Shown here: positions 5,936 to 13,269 of the stretch, piece after piece
How positions within the stretch are numbered: position 1 is the stretch's first letter
How the letters are laid out: the number at the start of each line of letters is the position of its first letter
Translations under genes and position numbers: made by a program
The notes under the pieces: generated by a model
Databases searched by the model: none
What the model was told of the DNA's origin: nothing
What the model saw: only the letters and a program-made list of their open reading frames with translations
Source of the DNA: Bacteroidales bacterium
GTDB taxonomy: Bacteria > Bacteroidota > Bacteroidia > Bacteroidales > Muribaculaceae
Length of the DNA stretch: 21,368 bases
Reading direction: 5' to 3'
NCBI GenBank assembly: GCA_004557565.1
Contig: SFGS01000039.1
Span: forward strand, 1-21,368

Positions 5936-7114
5936 TTAGTTGGGTCGGTGCCAGGGGGTGGTGGTTCGCATTGCCAGGGTGATGGCTTCGCCCACTAATG
6001 CTAAATTTGCTAATAGATAGTGGTTTGTGTTGCAGCCGCGAATGGTGGATCCGACTATCTCGGCAGTGGTCAGTAGGCTGCTGCGGAAGTCGGTGTCACC
6101 AAAGTAGGTGGCGGAGCCAATGGCAAATGCTGTTCCTGATGGGCTGAGGTTGAAGATGATTGGACCTGCATCGATGTCCATTCCAAACCAGCAAGAACGG
6201 TCGTAATATTCTCGGATTCCGGTCAAAAGTCCACGTTGCATGAAATGCTTTTTCAGCAACTCGTATTGCTCTTTTGCGAAGTCCTTATCCACGAAGGTGA
6301 GGTAATAGCAGTTCAAGGCAGCATAGGAGCCTTTAATGGGGTCGGATAGTGGCGTGCCGTCGTCGTTCAAGAACGATTTCAAGATGCCGGTTTTCTTGTC
6401 GGTCCATTCTGTTTTTGCCTTTTTCAGCCATTCGTTGATTGTGCTTTGGTAGCGGTCGTCGCATTGCCATGTGAAATTACTTAGAGCCACTAAAGTGACC
6501 AACATATCCGGAACGTAGATAGGTTCGCCAGGATAGGTTGGCAGATTCAACGCCGGGCTTTCTTTCATTCGCCTATGCAATGTGGCGCAGAGCTGATGGT
6601 AGAGCTCGTCGTATTTGTCATTTCCACCTGCTGTTTTGTAGCTGCTAATCATCCAGGCCAGAATGCTCAAATACGACATGTGGCTTTGGTCGCTGTCCAA
6701 ACTCTCCAATGGGTCCTCGTCCCACCTCGCCGCATCAAATTGCCTTAATTCGGGCGACATCACTATCTTGATAAGACTGTCGATTTGCCCAACAGATTTC
6801 TCTTTCTCGTCGGGATATAGCATACTGATATTTGCCAGCGCAGCCGACATCATGGAGCAGGAATACATGGCCCATTCTCCTTGAAATTGGGAGCCAATCG
6901 CTTCCGGCATTTCGTTGATTACCTCTTCAGGCGACACCAGCAACTGATTGGTAAGATAATTCCTTCGGCGCAATATCTCCGTCTTTTCGCCTTCAAAGGT
7001 GCCGTGCCCCATGGTAGAAATGGTCACCCATAGCCATTTCAGAATCACGATGAGGGCTATGACGGCCGCAGTTTTCAGTATGTTGCGATATGGTTTCTTC
7101 AGTCGTCGTGCCAT
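5936..7114 (-). CDS. Membrane-anchored helical (alpha/alpha-toroid-like) protein, 392 aa
   Basis: I chose the ATG at 7114 (MARRLKKPYRNILKTAAVIA): positive residues followed by one transmembrane helix at residues 11-29, which makes an N-terminal anchor with a large periplasmic part. A longer frame from 7204 would add 30 Pro/Lys-rich residues, overlap the upstream gene by 38 bp and translate through a 9-bp-stem hairpin (7126-7152), so it is less likely. The body shows NLPTYPGEPIYVPDMLVTLV, a later KGSYAALNCYYL, then FGMDIDAGPIIF. This pattern (a polar residue at the end of repeated helical hairpins, then D-x-D-x-GP) reminds me of alpha/alpha-barrel enzymes such as the linalool dehydratase-like group. 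That assignment is tentative, and no substrate can be inferred. It is the last gene of a minus-strand series of envelope genes. Confidence 0.65.
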   Translation of the reverse strand: MARRLKKPYRNILKTAAVIALIVILKWLWVTISTMGHGTFEGEKTEILRRRNYLTNQLLVSPEEVINEMPEAIGSQFQGEWAMYSCSMMSAALANISMLYPDEKEKSVGQIDSLIKIVMSPELRQFDAARWDEDPLESLDSDQSHMSYLSILAWMISSYKTAGGNDKYDELYHQLCATLHRRMKESPALNLPTYPGEPIYVPDMLVTLVALSNFTWQCDDRYQSTINEWLKKAKTEWTDKKTGILKSFLNDDGTPLSDPIKGSYAALNCYYLTFVDKDFAKEQYELLKKHFMQRGLLTGIREYYDRSCWFGMDIDAGPIIFNLSPSGTAFAIGSATYFGDTDFRSSLLTTAEIVGSTIRGCNTNHYLLANLALVGEAITLAMRTTTPWHRPN

Positions 7115-7125
7115 GATGGTGTTTT

Positions 7126-7152
7126 GCCCCCGAATTTGTTGGGTTCGGGGGC
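7126..7152. promoter_or_regulatory. Intergenic 9-bp-stem GC-rich hairpin
   Basis: GCCCCCGAA (7126-7134) and TTCGGGGGC (7144-7152) form a perfect stem with a 9-nt loop between the 144-aa and 392-aa genes. There is no T-run on either strand, so an mRNA-processing or stability element is more likely than a terminator. It supports the downstream start at 7114. Confidence 0.5.
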
Positions 7153-7166
7153 GTTTCGGGGCTGGT

Positions 7167-7601
7167 TTAGTTTTGGGAGATGATGGCGTAGATGAGTTCG
7201 GCATAGATGAGAATGGGGACTACTACGCATATAATGACTGAACTGACGATGTAGTTCCAGCCAATTCTCTTGAACCAAAGTAGAAAATCCACAGACTTGT
7301 CGAACGCCCAGTCGCAACGGTCGCTGAATTTCATTTTGTCCTTCCAGATAAAAATGATCCAACCCAACGAATAAAGAGGCGCAGAAAACGGCATACCTGT
7401 AATATAGTCGAGCATGATAGCCCACGACAATGGAATGACAAGATAATATATAATGATGTTGACTTCATTATACGTTGTTCCTGTCATTCTTGCAATAAGA
7501 TGCTCTGCTCCTGCCACAATCACAAAGATTGGTGATGCCAATGCCATTACAATTTTAGTAAGCAGAGACTGTGAGTTCCAATATTCTTCAAGTTCACTCA
7601 T
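7167..7601 (-). CDS. Small multi-pass membrane protein, 144 aa
   Basis: A 144-aa integral membrane protein with about four hydrophobic segments: residues 14-33 (LTKIVMALASPIFVIVAGAE), 48-66 (NIIIYYLVIPLSWAIMLDY), 73-86 (a short SAPLYSLGWIIFIW) and 118-140 (IVSSVIICVVVPILIYAELI). A conserved-looking DRCDWAFDKSVDFLLWFKR loop lies between the last two. It has no signal peptide or catalytic motif, and I do not recognise the family. It is 28 bp downstream of the esterase gene and 52 bp upstream of the chosen start of the 392-aa gene, so it is probably in the same transcript. A role in the inner membrane with the adjacent anchored protein is possible from adjacency alone. Confidence 0.7.
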   Translation of the reverse strand: MSELEEYWNSQSLLTKIVMALASPIFVIVAGAEHLIARMTGTTYNEVNIIIYYLVIPLSWAIMLDYITGMPFSAPLYSLGWIIFIWKDKMKFSDRCDWAFDKSVDFLLWFKRIGWNYIVSSVIICVVVPILIYAELIYAIISQN

Positions 7602-7629
7602 CGTTTAAAATGTTTTTTCGGGGGGATGA

Positions 7630-8499
7630 TTATTTGAGGTGGCGGCGGAAGAATGCCCAGATGGCTTCGGCGGTGTTCATGTCCTTGGCGTGCCAGGTGT
7701 GGGGTGCTCCCACCACTTCATCTACCCATACTTCGGTGCCATCGGTGCCGCCTGTGAAGCGGTGCTGCACGATGTAGTGGGTGCTTGCTGGGTCTTTGCT
7801 CGGAATGGTGTCGGTTGGCTCAATGTTGGTGCAACGGTTGCGTGCCACCCAGTAGCCGATGGAAATTTTCAGTGGCAGATACGCTCCCCAGCCACCTTTG
7901 TTTTCCATGTCGCCATACCAGCTCGACGTTTTGTCGGCGGTGCCGTGAATCTCGTAGATGGAAATGGGGTGGGGTGCTTCGTATTTCTGATAAATCCAGT
8001 TCATGGTGATGCCTGCCACTGGCGCGAGTGCGCGGAATGTGGTCTGTCCCTCGTAAGCCATGAGGTAGCACAGGTCGCCGCCATTGCTCATGCCTGTGGC
8101 GAAAGCGTTCACTTTGCTCAGTTGGTAGCGCTCTTGCACTGCTTCGGTGATTTTGCAGATGTCGCTGGTTTCGTGCTTCTGCATCGAGGCTTGTGGTGGG
8201 TAGCCCACGTAGTAGCCGTAGTGGTTGGTGCTGTCGGGCAGACCATGAATGTAGCACACGGCGAATTTCTCGCGTGCAGCCACAGGGTCGAGGCCGAAGC
8301 GGTCGAAGTTTTTCACCTTCTTCTTGCTGTAGCCGTGCATAAACACCACCAGTGGGGCATCTTTCTGAATGCCCTCAGGCAGAAACATAGTGTAGGTGCG
8401 CATTTGTCCGTTGATCATCAGCGAGTCGGTGATGTGCTTTTGGGCAAATGCCGCAGTGAATGAAGCAAAGATTGCTAAAATAAGTGTTAAGCGTTTCAT
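7630..8499 (-). CDS. Secreted alpha/beta-hydrolase esterase (LpqC/CE1-like), 289 aa
   Basis: A 289-aa exported hydrolase. Signal peptide residues 1-19 (TLILAIFASFTAAFA, then Q). A complete catalytic triad is visible: nucleophile Ser138 in GMSNGG, Asp189 in IHGTADKTSSW, and His267 in GAPHTWH, with the oxyanion-side strand VVFMHGY near residue 54. This order and the G-x-S-x-G-G elbow are those of the polyhydroxybutyrate depolymerase / feruloyl esterase-like (LpqC, carbohydrate esterase 1) family, which cleaves esters such as feruloyl or acetyl groups on plant polysaccharides. The actual substrate cannot be read from the sequence. It starts 15 bp after the TPR-protease gene and is followed 28 bp later by the membrane protein. 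It probably acts in the periplasm or at the cell surface. Confidence 0.85.
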   Translation of the reverse strand: MKRLTLILAIFASFTAAFAQKHITDSLMINGQMRTYTMFLPEGIQKDAPLVVFMHGYSKKKVKNFDRFGLDPVAAREKFAVCYIHGLPDSTNHYGYYVGYPPQASMQKHETSDICKITEAVQERYQLSKVNAFATGMSNGGDLCYLMAYEGQTTFRALAPVAGITMNWIYQKYEAPHPISIYEIHGTADKTSSWYGDMENKGGWGAYLPLKISIGYWVARNRCTNIEPTDTIPSKDPASTHYIVQHRFTGGTDGTEVWVDEVVGAPHTWHAKDMNTAEAIWAFFRRHLK

Positions 8500-8514
8500 A
8501 TAAAGAGTGATAGT

Positions 8515-10575
8515 TTATTTCTTCTTTTTGTAAGTGATGGTCACGGCTTTCTTATCGTTGTCGATTTCCATTTTGCCGAACTTTTGGAAAGCGCTTTGTC
8601 CCAGCAGCAGCGGAGCCTTCTGGTTGTGCACCACCGATGCTCGCACGTTGTTGATAATGGCGTCGCCAATTTTCACCTCTTTGAGGTTGATGACGGTGCC
8701 TTCGCTGATTTCGCCGTTAGCGTCGGAGTAGTACGACGAGCCCACGATGTCTTTTTCGCTGAGATATTCGTTTTTGAGCATAAACAGCGCCTCTATCGAG
8801 CTGATGGAGATGGTAGATGCGCCCGTGTCGAAGATGAAGTGGAGTGGCAGTCCATTCACTTCGCACTTCACCTGTGTGATGCCGCCTTTCTTGGTGTAAG
8901 GCACCTCACAGGTCACTTCCTCGTATTGGTCGGCATCTTCATCATCTTTCATACTCTCCAACTTTTTTTGTAGTCGCTCCTCGTATTTGGTGATTAGCGC
9001 ATTAAATTCGGGAGTTTCGCGAATGTTGTCGAAGTCCATATCGTTTCTCGCCTGGGTGAAAGCGTAGAAGCCAGTTTCAAAACATTGCTCAAGCAGTCTT
9101 AGCACCTTGTCTTTTTCGTTCATCATAGCGTAGGCGCACGCCAGGTTGTAGAGCTTATATGTATCGTCGGAACTTTTGCTCGCCAATGTGTCGAACTGCT
9201 GAAGCGCCGCTTCCTTATTGCCCATGAAAAACTCGGCAAACGCGTGGTGGTAAGCGTCGGCGGTGTCGGCAAGCACCACATTCAAGTCAGCCATCGCCTC
9301 GTCGTTTCTGTCCAAGAACAGCAGGGCTCTTGCCCTGAGAAAACGGCTGTCGGTGTCGTCTTCGCCCAAGTTGATGGCTGTGTTTACGTCGGCATACGCC
9401 TTTTCGTAGTTCTTTTTGCACATTTGGAGCATACTTCTGAAAGCATAGAAAGCACCTTTGTCAGGGTATTCCTCAATGCACATATTCGCTGCCTCGATGG
9501 CTTTATCGTATTGCCCCATATAGTAGAGGTAGTTAGCCTTGTTGAACACATGTTCGTAGTTTTCGGGGTCGTTTTCAATCGCCTTCTCAATGTATTTGAT
9601 TGCCAGAGGATAGTTGCCCGCCAATTGGTAGCATTCTGCAATCGAAGAATAATAGTCAGTGCTTTGGTCGTCTTTCTGTAGTTCTTTAAACAGAGCGATG
9701 GCCTCATCGTATTCTTTGTTGATTTTTAGAGTGGTGGCCAAAATCACTGTCCATATTTCTTCTTTCGGGTTTTTGATGCGCTGCGCTCTCAACTTGGCAA
9801 TTAGAGCATCGGGCGCTTCTTCAATGGCACTTGCCAAGCCATTGAGGGCGGCTTCATTGTTGTTGTCACCGCTGATGGCTTCAAAGTAGCAGTTGAGCGC
9901 ATCGTTGTATTTTTTGAGTTTGAGCAGGGCGTCGCCTTTGTAGGCGATAACGGTGTTGTCGCCAGGCGACAGTTTCAAGGCGTAGTCGTAGCAGTCGTAT
10001 GCCTCTTGTATTCTATCCAAAGCCTCCATACACATTCCCATGCGGGTGAAGCTTATAGCCAATCCGGGTTGTAGCTCAGTAGCCTTCTTATAGTCGGCAG
10101 CAGCTGTCTCAAACAGCTGTCGGTTGTAGTAGAAATCACCTCTTGATACATATCTATCACAATTTTCCGGATCGAGCTTAATCGACTTATTGTATTCTGC
10201 CTCGGCATTTTCAATATCACCAAGATTCTCTATGATTTTTGCTTTCACATAATGGTTGTATGATTGGTTATAAGTGTCCTTTTTGGGGCAGTGCTTGATG
10301 GCGAGGTCGATGCAAGTGAGCGCATCACCATTCTCCCCTTGATTGCCGTAGATTACAGCCAGCTGCTGGTATGCACGGTCGCAGTTGGGGTGCTGTTCCA
10401 CTTCTGCCTTCAGATACTTGATGGCTTCGTCGTTGTCTTCGTTCTGCACGGCTTCCAAGCCACGCATATAGTTGTAGCAGTTGTCGTGCTTATATTCGTC
10501 GTTTTTAGCATTAGCGATGCCGAAGGTCAAGGCACTTGCCAAAATCATAGTTAACAGTCGTCGATTCGCTTTCAT
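8515..10575 (-). CDS. Secreted TPR protein fused to a retropepsin-like aspartic protease, 686 aa
   Basis: A 686-aa exported two-part protein. Signal peptide residues 1-24 (ILASALTFGIANA). Residues from about 30 to 520 are a run of TPR units (for example AYQQLAVIYGNQGENGDALT and ALNCYFEAISGDNNNEAALN), a scaffold for protein contacts. After an acidic linker (ESMKDDEDADQYEE) the last 130 residues form a single retropepsin-like domain: D583-T-G-A-S in LHFIFDTGAST is the catalytic motif, and PLLLGQSAF is the second hydrophobic-Gly signature. Single-domain aspartic proteases of this type work as homodimers. Fusions of repeat domains to such proteases occur in Bacteroidetes, but the substrate is unknown. 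The gene is 57 bp downstream of the TerB-like gene and 15 bp upstream of the esterase gene, suggesting an operon with an envelope function. Confidence 0.85.
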   Translation of the reverse strand: MKANRRLLTMILASALTFGIANAKNDEYKHDNCYNYMRGLEAVQNEDNDEAIKYLKAEVEQHPNCDRAYQQLAVIYGNQGENGDALTCIDLAIKHCPKKDTYNQSYNHYVKAKIIENLGDIENAEAEYNKSIKLDPENCDRYVSRGDFYYNRQLFETAAADYKKATELQPGLAISFTRMGMCMEALDRIQEAYDCYDYALKLSPGDNTVIAYKGDALLKLKKYNDALNCYFEAISGDNNNEAALNGLASAIEEAPDALIAKLRAQRIKNPKEEIWTVILATTLKINKEYDEAIALFKELQKDDQSTDYYSSIAECYQLAGNYPLAIKYIEKAIENDPENYEHVFNKANYLYYMGQYDKAIEAANMCIEEYPDKGAFYAFRSMLQMCKKNYEKAYADVNTAINLGEDDTDSRFLRARALLFLDRNDEAMADLNVVLADTADAYHHAFAEFFMGNKEAALQQFDTLASKSSDDTYKLYNLACAYAMMNEKDKVLRLLEQCFETGFYAFTQARNDMDFDNIRETPEFNALITKYEERLQKKLESMKDDEDADQYEEVTCEVPYTKKGGITQVKCEVNGLPLHFIFDTGASTISISSIEALFMLKNEYLSEKDIVGSSYYSDANGEISEGTVINLKEVKIGDAIINNVRASVVHNQKAPLLLGQSAFQKFGKMEIDNDKKAVTITYKKKK

Positions 10576-10632
10576 TTCATTTAGTTTTGTTGTTTGAATT
10601 GAATATGGGGGTGTATGTTAAAAGTGAGTGTG

Positions 10633-11085
10633 TTATTTTTTCCCTTCACCGAGCAGGTGTTTTTCTGCGCTTTTGATTTTCTTGATAGCGTCGGCTGTGA
10701 GGATGCGTGTAGGGTCGTAGTCGAGTTCGCCACTGCCGAGAAGGCTGTCGGTGGCTGCGTCCATGCCAGTGACACGGCAAACAAAGTTGAAAAGCGTGAG
10801 TTCCTTCTCATTGAGGTCGCAATCGCTGGTCATCATTTGCAGCAACATCTTCTTCACATCGGCTTTCTTCTGATTTTCCATTTTCGAGAGCACGATAAGC
10901 CCCAAGAGCGAGAAGTCGTTGTCGATGGTGGCAGTCACGTCGCACAGTTCTTCATCGGAGATGCGGAGCAACTCTTGCAACTGTTCAAAATATGCGAGTT
11001 CGTTAGGGTCGATTACGCCATCGGCTTGTGCCATAGCCATGACTACCGATACAATGGCTTGTTTTTCTTTAAAATTGTATTTCAT
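10633..11085 (-). CDS. TerB-like (TerB/DjlA-type helical domain) protein, 150 aa
   Basis: A 150-aa all-helical cytoplasmic protein. The N-terminus AIVSVVMAMAQADGVIDPNE (about residues 10-29) carries the hallmark of TerB-type domains: a helix followed by an A/Q-ADG-x-I/V-D-x-x-E metal-binding-like turn. A second similar element occurs near residues 85-98 (TSDCDLNEKELTLFN). These domains appear in tellurite-resistance proteins and at the N-terminus of DjlA co-chaperones and are often used as generic stress or scaffold modules, so tellurite resistance itself should not be inferred. It is the first gene of the minus-strand series ending at 5936. A 15-bp imperfect inverted repeat lies 20 bp upstream of its start. 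Confidence 0.7.
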   Translation of the reverse strand: MKYNFKEKQAIVSVVMAMAQADGVIDPNELAYFEQLQELLRISDEELCDVTATIDNDFSLLGLIVLSKMENQKKADVKKMLLQMMTSDCDLNEKELTLFNFVCRVTGMDAATDSLLGSGELDYDPTRILTADAIKKIKSAEKHLLGEGKK

Positions 11086-11104
11086 AATACTATTTGTTGG
11101 TTAA

Positions 11105-11162
11105 ATCACTCACCTGGTCGGGTGCGAAATGTGGTGTCGCTTCCACAGACCAGTTGAGTGAT
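11105..11162. promoter_or_regulatory. Large structured inverted repeat between pfkA and the TerB-like gene
   Basis: ATCACTCA-c-CTGGTC (11105-11119) pairs with GACCAG-t-TGAGTGAT (11148-11162): 14 of 15 positions match. The 28-nt loop contains a nested stem TGTGG (11130-11134) / CCACA (11143-11147). Neither side has a T-run, so it is not a typical terminator. It is either a leader structure or protein-binding site for the TerB-like gene, or a processing/stability element at the 3' end of pfkA. Confidence 0.55.
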
Positions 11163-11207
11163 ATGATGATAAATGATTATTTTCTTTCGTAATCCGTCGG
11201 CGGTGGG

Positions 11208-12188
11208 TTAGATAGAAAGGCGGCGGAGTGTGTTGAGCAGTTCGCGGTCGATAGGCTTGTTGTTTTTGATAGCCTTGCTGAATGGAACATACACAATTTC
11301 CTCATTGTCGTCGCCAATCATCACATTGCGTTGGCCTTCGAGCAGCGCATCTACTGCCGCCGCACCCATGCGTGATGCGAGAATGCGGTCTTGCGCTGTT
11401 GGCGAACCACCACGCTGGAGGTGACCGAGAATGGTGACACGCACATCGTATTCTGGGAACTCCTTGCGCACACGCTCTGCCAGTCCCATTGCGCCACCGG
11501 TCACAGGGCTTTCTGCCACGAGCACGATTGATGAGTTTTTGCTCTTGCGGAAGCCGTTTTGAATCAGTTCAGCCAACTGGTCGACCTCGGTGGAGATTTC
11601 TGGAATGATGGCAGCCTCGGCACCACTGGCGATTGCACCGTTGAGGGCAAGGAAGCCAGCGTTGCGGCCCATTACTTCAATGAAGAACAGACGCTCGTGC
11701 GAGGTGGCAGTGTCGCGAATACGGTCCACACACCACATGATGGTGTTGAGGGCGGTGTCGTAGCCGATGGTGTGGTCGGTGCCGTAGAGGTCGTTGTCGA
11801 TAGTGCCTGGCAAGCCGATGATAGGGAAGTCGAACTCACTGGCAAACTGGCGTGCACCAGTGAGCGAACCGTCGCCACCAATCACCACCAATGCATCGAT
11901 GCCGTGCTTCTTAATCACGTCGAAAGCGCGGGCGCGGCCTTCCTCGGTGGTAAATTCCTTGCATCGTGCAGTTTTTAGGATAGTGCCACCCTGTTGGATA
12001 ATATTTGATACGTTTTGAGTTTTGAAATCTACAATTTCGTCGTCGATAAGTCCCTTGTAGCCACGGTAAATGCCTTTCACATTGAATCCGTTGTAAATTG
12101 CCGAACGAGTGACTGAACGAATTGCGGCATTCATACCTGGAGCGTCGCCTCCTGAAGTGAGAATGCCGATAGTTTTAATTGCTCCCAT
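11208..12188 (-). CDS. pfkA: ATP-dependent 6-phosphofructokinase
   Basis: A 326-aa enzyme of the PfkA family, full length for the bacterial ATP type (about 320). It phosphorylates fructose 6-phosphate to fructose 1,6-bisphosphate in glycolysis, in the cytoplasm. Seen: the nucleotide loop GGDAPGMNAAIR at 13-24; GGDGS at 104-108, where Gly107 (rather than Asp) is the ATP-type residue; GTIDND with catalytic Asp131, Gly rather than Lys before TIDND again arguing against a PPi enzyme; MGRNAGFLAL near 170; and the sugar-binding LGHLQRGGSPTAQDR near the C-terminus. It has its own promoter-like sequence at 12230-12260 and a structured region after its stop. It is not in an obvious operon with metabolic partners. 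Confident. Confidence 0.96.
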   Translation of the reverse strand: MGAIKTIGILTSGGDAPGMNAAIRSVTRSAIYNGFNVKGIYRGYKGLIDDEIVDFKTQNVSNIIQQGGTILKTARCKEFTTEEGRARAFDVIKKHGIDALVVIGGDGSLTGARQFASEFDFPIIGLPGTIDNDLYGTDHTIGYDTALNTIMWCVDRIRDTATSHERLFFIEVMGRNAGFLALNGAIASGAEAAIIPEISTEVDQLAELIQNGFRKSKNSSIVLVAESPVTGGAMGLAERVRKEFPEYDVRVTILGHLQRGGSPTAQDRILASRMGAAAVDALLEGQRNVMIGDDNEEIVYVPFSKAIKNNKPIDRELLNTLRRLSI

Positions 12189-12229
12189 AATTAATTAACC
12201 TATAATTGTATGTTTGATAATTCTTATCA

Positions 12230-12260
12230 CAAAAGTAATCATTTTAGCGATACGAGCAAC
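12230..12260 (-). promoter_or_regulatory. Promoter of pfkA
   Basis: On the minus strand, GTTG (12257-12260), about a 19-bp spacer, then TACTTTTG (12230-12237). This fits the Bacteroidetes TTTG/TAnnTTTG pattern. The leader would be about 35 nt. Confidence 0.55.
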
Positions 12261-12273
12261 ACATATTTTAAAT

Positions 12274-12312
12274 AAAAATTCCCCAAAGGGCTTGAATTTG
12301 CCTTTTGGGGAA
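12274..12312 (-). terminator. Intrinsic terminator of menG/ubiE
   Basis: Arms 12279-12291 and 12300-12312 pair over 13 positions (one wobble-type mismatch) with an 8-nt loop. The minus strand continues with five T residues and further T-rich sequence. It lies 26 bp after the methyltransferase stop and separates it from the pfkA promoter. Confidence 0.85.
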
Positions 12313-12337
12313 CGATATAGCGGATTTTTTCGTAATG

Positions 12338-13072
12338 CTATAATTTAATGCCGGTGTAGATGCTGCACACACCGAGGGTGAGGCGGTGCACCTTGCAGTG
12401 CTTGAAACCTGCCGAACGCATGATTTCAAGCATCTGCTCGCCTTGCGGCACGGCTGCGATGCTTTCGGGCAGGTAGCGGTAGGCACTTTTGTCGCCACTT
12501 TTCAGTGAACCCACAAACGGAATGATGTGCATGGCGTAGAGGTCGTAGAAGAAGCGAATGAAGCGGTTTTGCGGTGTGGAAAGTTCCAGCACGCAAAGCA
12601 TGCCGCCAGGCTTGATCACGCGGTACATTTCCTCGTACCCACGGTCGATGTGCTCGAAATTGCGCACACCGAAAGCCACGGTCACGGCATCGAAACTCTC
12701 GCTGCTGAAGCGCATCTTCAGGCAGTCGCCTTGCTCGAAGGTGATTTGCTCTTGAAGTCCCTTATCAGCCACCTTCTTGCGTGCCACCTCCAGCATACCG
12801 TTGCTCAGGTCAATGCCCTTCACGGTGCAGCGCAGGTGGTTGTGGAGTTGAATGGCAAAGTCGCCAGTGCCAGTAGCCACGTCGAGCAGACGCTTGGGGG
12901 CCACGGTAGCCACTTTCTTACGCGCCACCTTGCGCCACCACTTGTCGATGCCAAGCGTCATGGCACGGTTCATGAAGTCGTAGGCTGGGGCAATGGAGTC
13001 GAACATGGCTTGCACCTGCTCGGTCTTGCCGTCGGCTTCGCTATAGGGCTTTATTTGTTCTACTTTATTCAC
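12338..13072 (-). CDS. menG/ubiE: Demethylmenaquinone methyltransferase
   Basis: A 244-aa class I SAM methyltransferase. It catalyses the C-methylation of demethylmenaquinone to menaquinone, the last step of the pathway; anaerobic Bacteroidales use menaquinone only, so the ubiquinone role of UbiE does not apply. Seen: the family N-terminus FDSIAPAYDFMNRAMTLGID, SAM motif I LLDVATGTGDF at 62-72, VTVAFGVRNFEH (the UbiE signature) and GGMLCVLELSTP. The start is a GTG at 13072: a TGA lies upstream in the same frame with no ATG between, and residues 2-23 match the usual family N-terminus, so GTG is preferred over the internal Met24. It is followed by a strong terminator. Upstream lies a block of tandem repeats separating it from purC on the same strand. 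Confidence 0.93.
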   Translation of the reverse strand: MNKVEQIKPYSEADGKTEQVQAMFDSIAPAYDFMNRAMTLGIDKWWRKVARKKVATVAPKRLLDVATGTGDFAIQLHNHLRCTVKGIDLSNGMLEVARKKVADKGLQEQITFEQGDCLKMRFSSESFDAVTVAFGVRNFEHIDRGYEEMYRVIKPGGMLCVLELSTPQNRFIRFFYDLYAMHIIPFVGSLKSGDKSAYRYLPESIAAVPQGEQMLEIMRSAGFKHCKVHRLTLGVCSIYTGIKL

Positions 13073-13106
13073 GTCTTTTTTTGAGTCTACGAGTCAACAG
13101 GTCAAC

Positions 13107-13178
13107 GAGTTTTCGAGCCTTCGAATTTTCGAATCTTCGAAATATCGAAATTTCGAGTTATCGAGTTATCGAAATTTC
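13107..13178. repeat. Degenerate 8-bp tandem repeat, nine units
   Basis: Nine consecutive octamers of the form GA(A/G)NNWTC (for example GAGTTTTC, GAATCTTC, GAAATTTC, GAGTTATC twice). The array lies between purC and menG. Many units create overlapping TCGA. Confidence 0.85.
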
Positions 13179-13199
13179 GAGGAAGCCGAAGCAATCGTC

Positions 13200-13267
13200 T
13201 TAACTTCTTTAACTTCTTAACTCCTTAACTTCTGAAAAAAATCTTCTGAAAAAAATCTTCTGAAGAG
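13200..13267. repeat. TTAACTTC array and 14-bp TTCTGAAAAAAATC repeat
   Basis: Positions 13200-13232 hold four TTAACTTC-like units (one with an extra T, one with a C change). Positions 13230-13257 hold two exact copies of TTCTGAAAAAAATC, followed by a partial third that ends 2 bp before the purC stop codon. Confidence 0.85.
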
Positions 13268-13269
13268 AA

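Noticed and set aside
7115..7204. Longer start for the 392-aa membrane-anchored protein
   Set aside because: It would overlap the preceding gene and translate a GC-rich hairpin; the ATG at 7114 begins directly with a good membrane anchor.
7639..8463. Long plus-strand open frame (274 aa) opposite the esterase
   Set aside because: It is antisense to a complete esterase with signal peptide and catalytic triad; the translation is His/Val/Ala-rich and featureless.
10633..11085. Tellurite resistance role for the TerB-like gene
   Set aside because: Only the generic TerB-type helical domain is seen and no other ter gene is present, so the phenotype is not supported.
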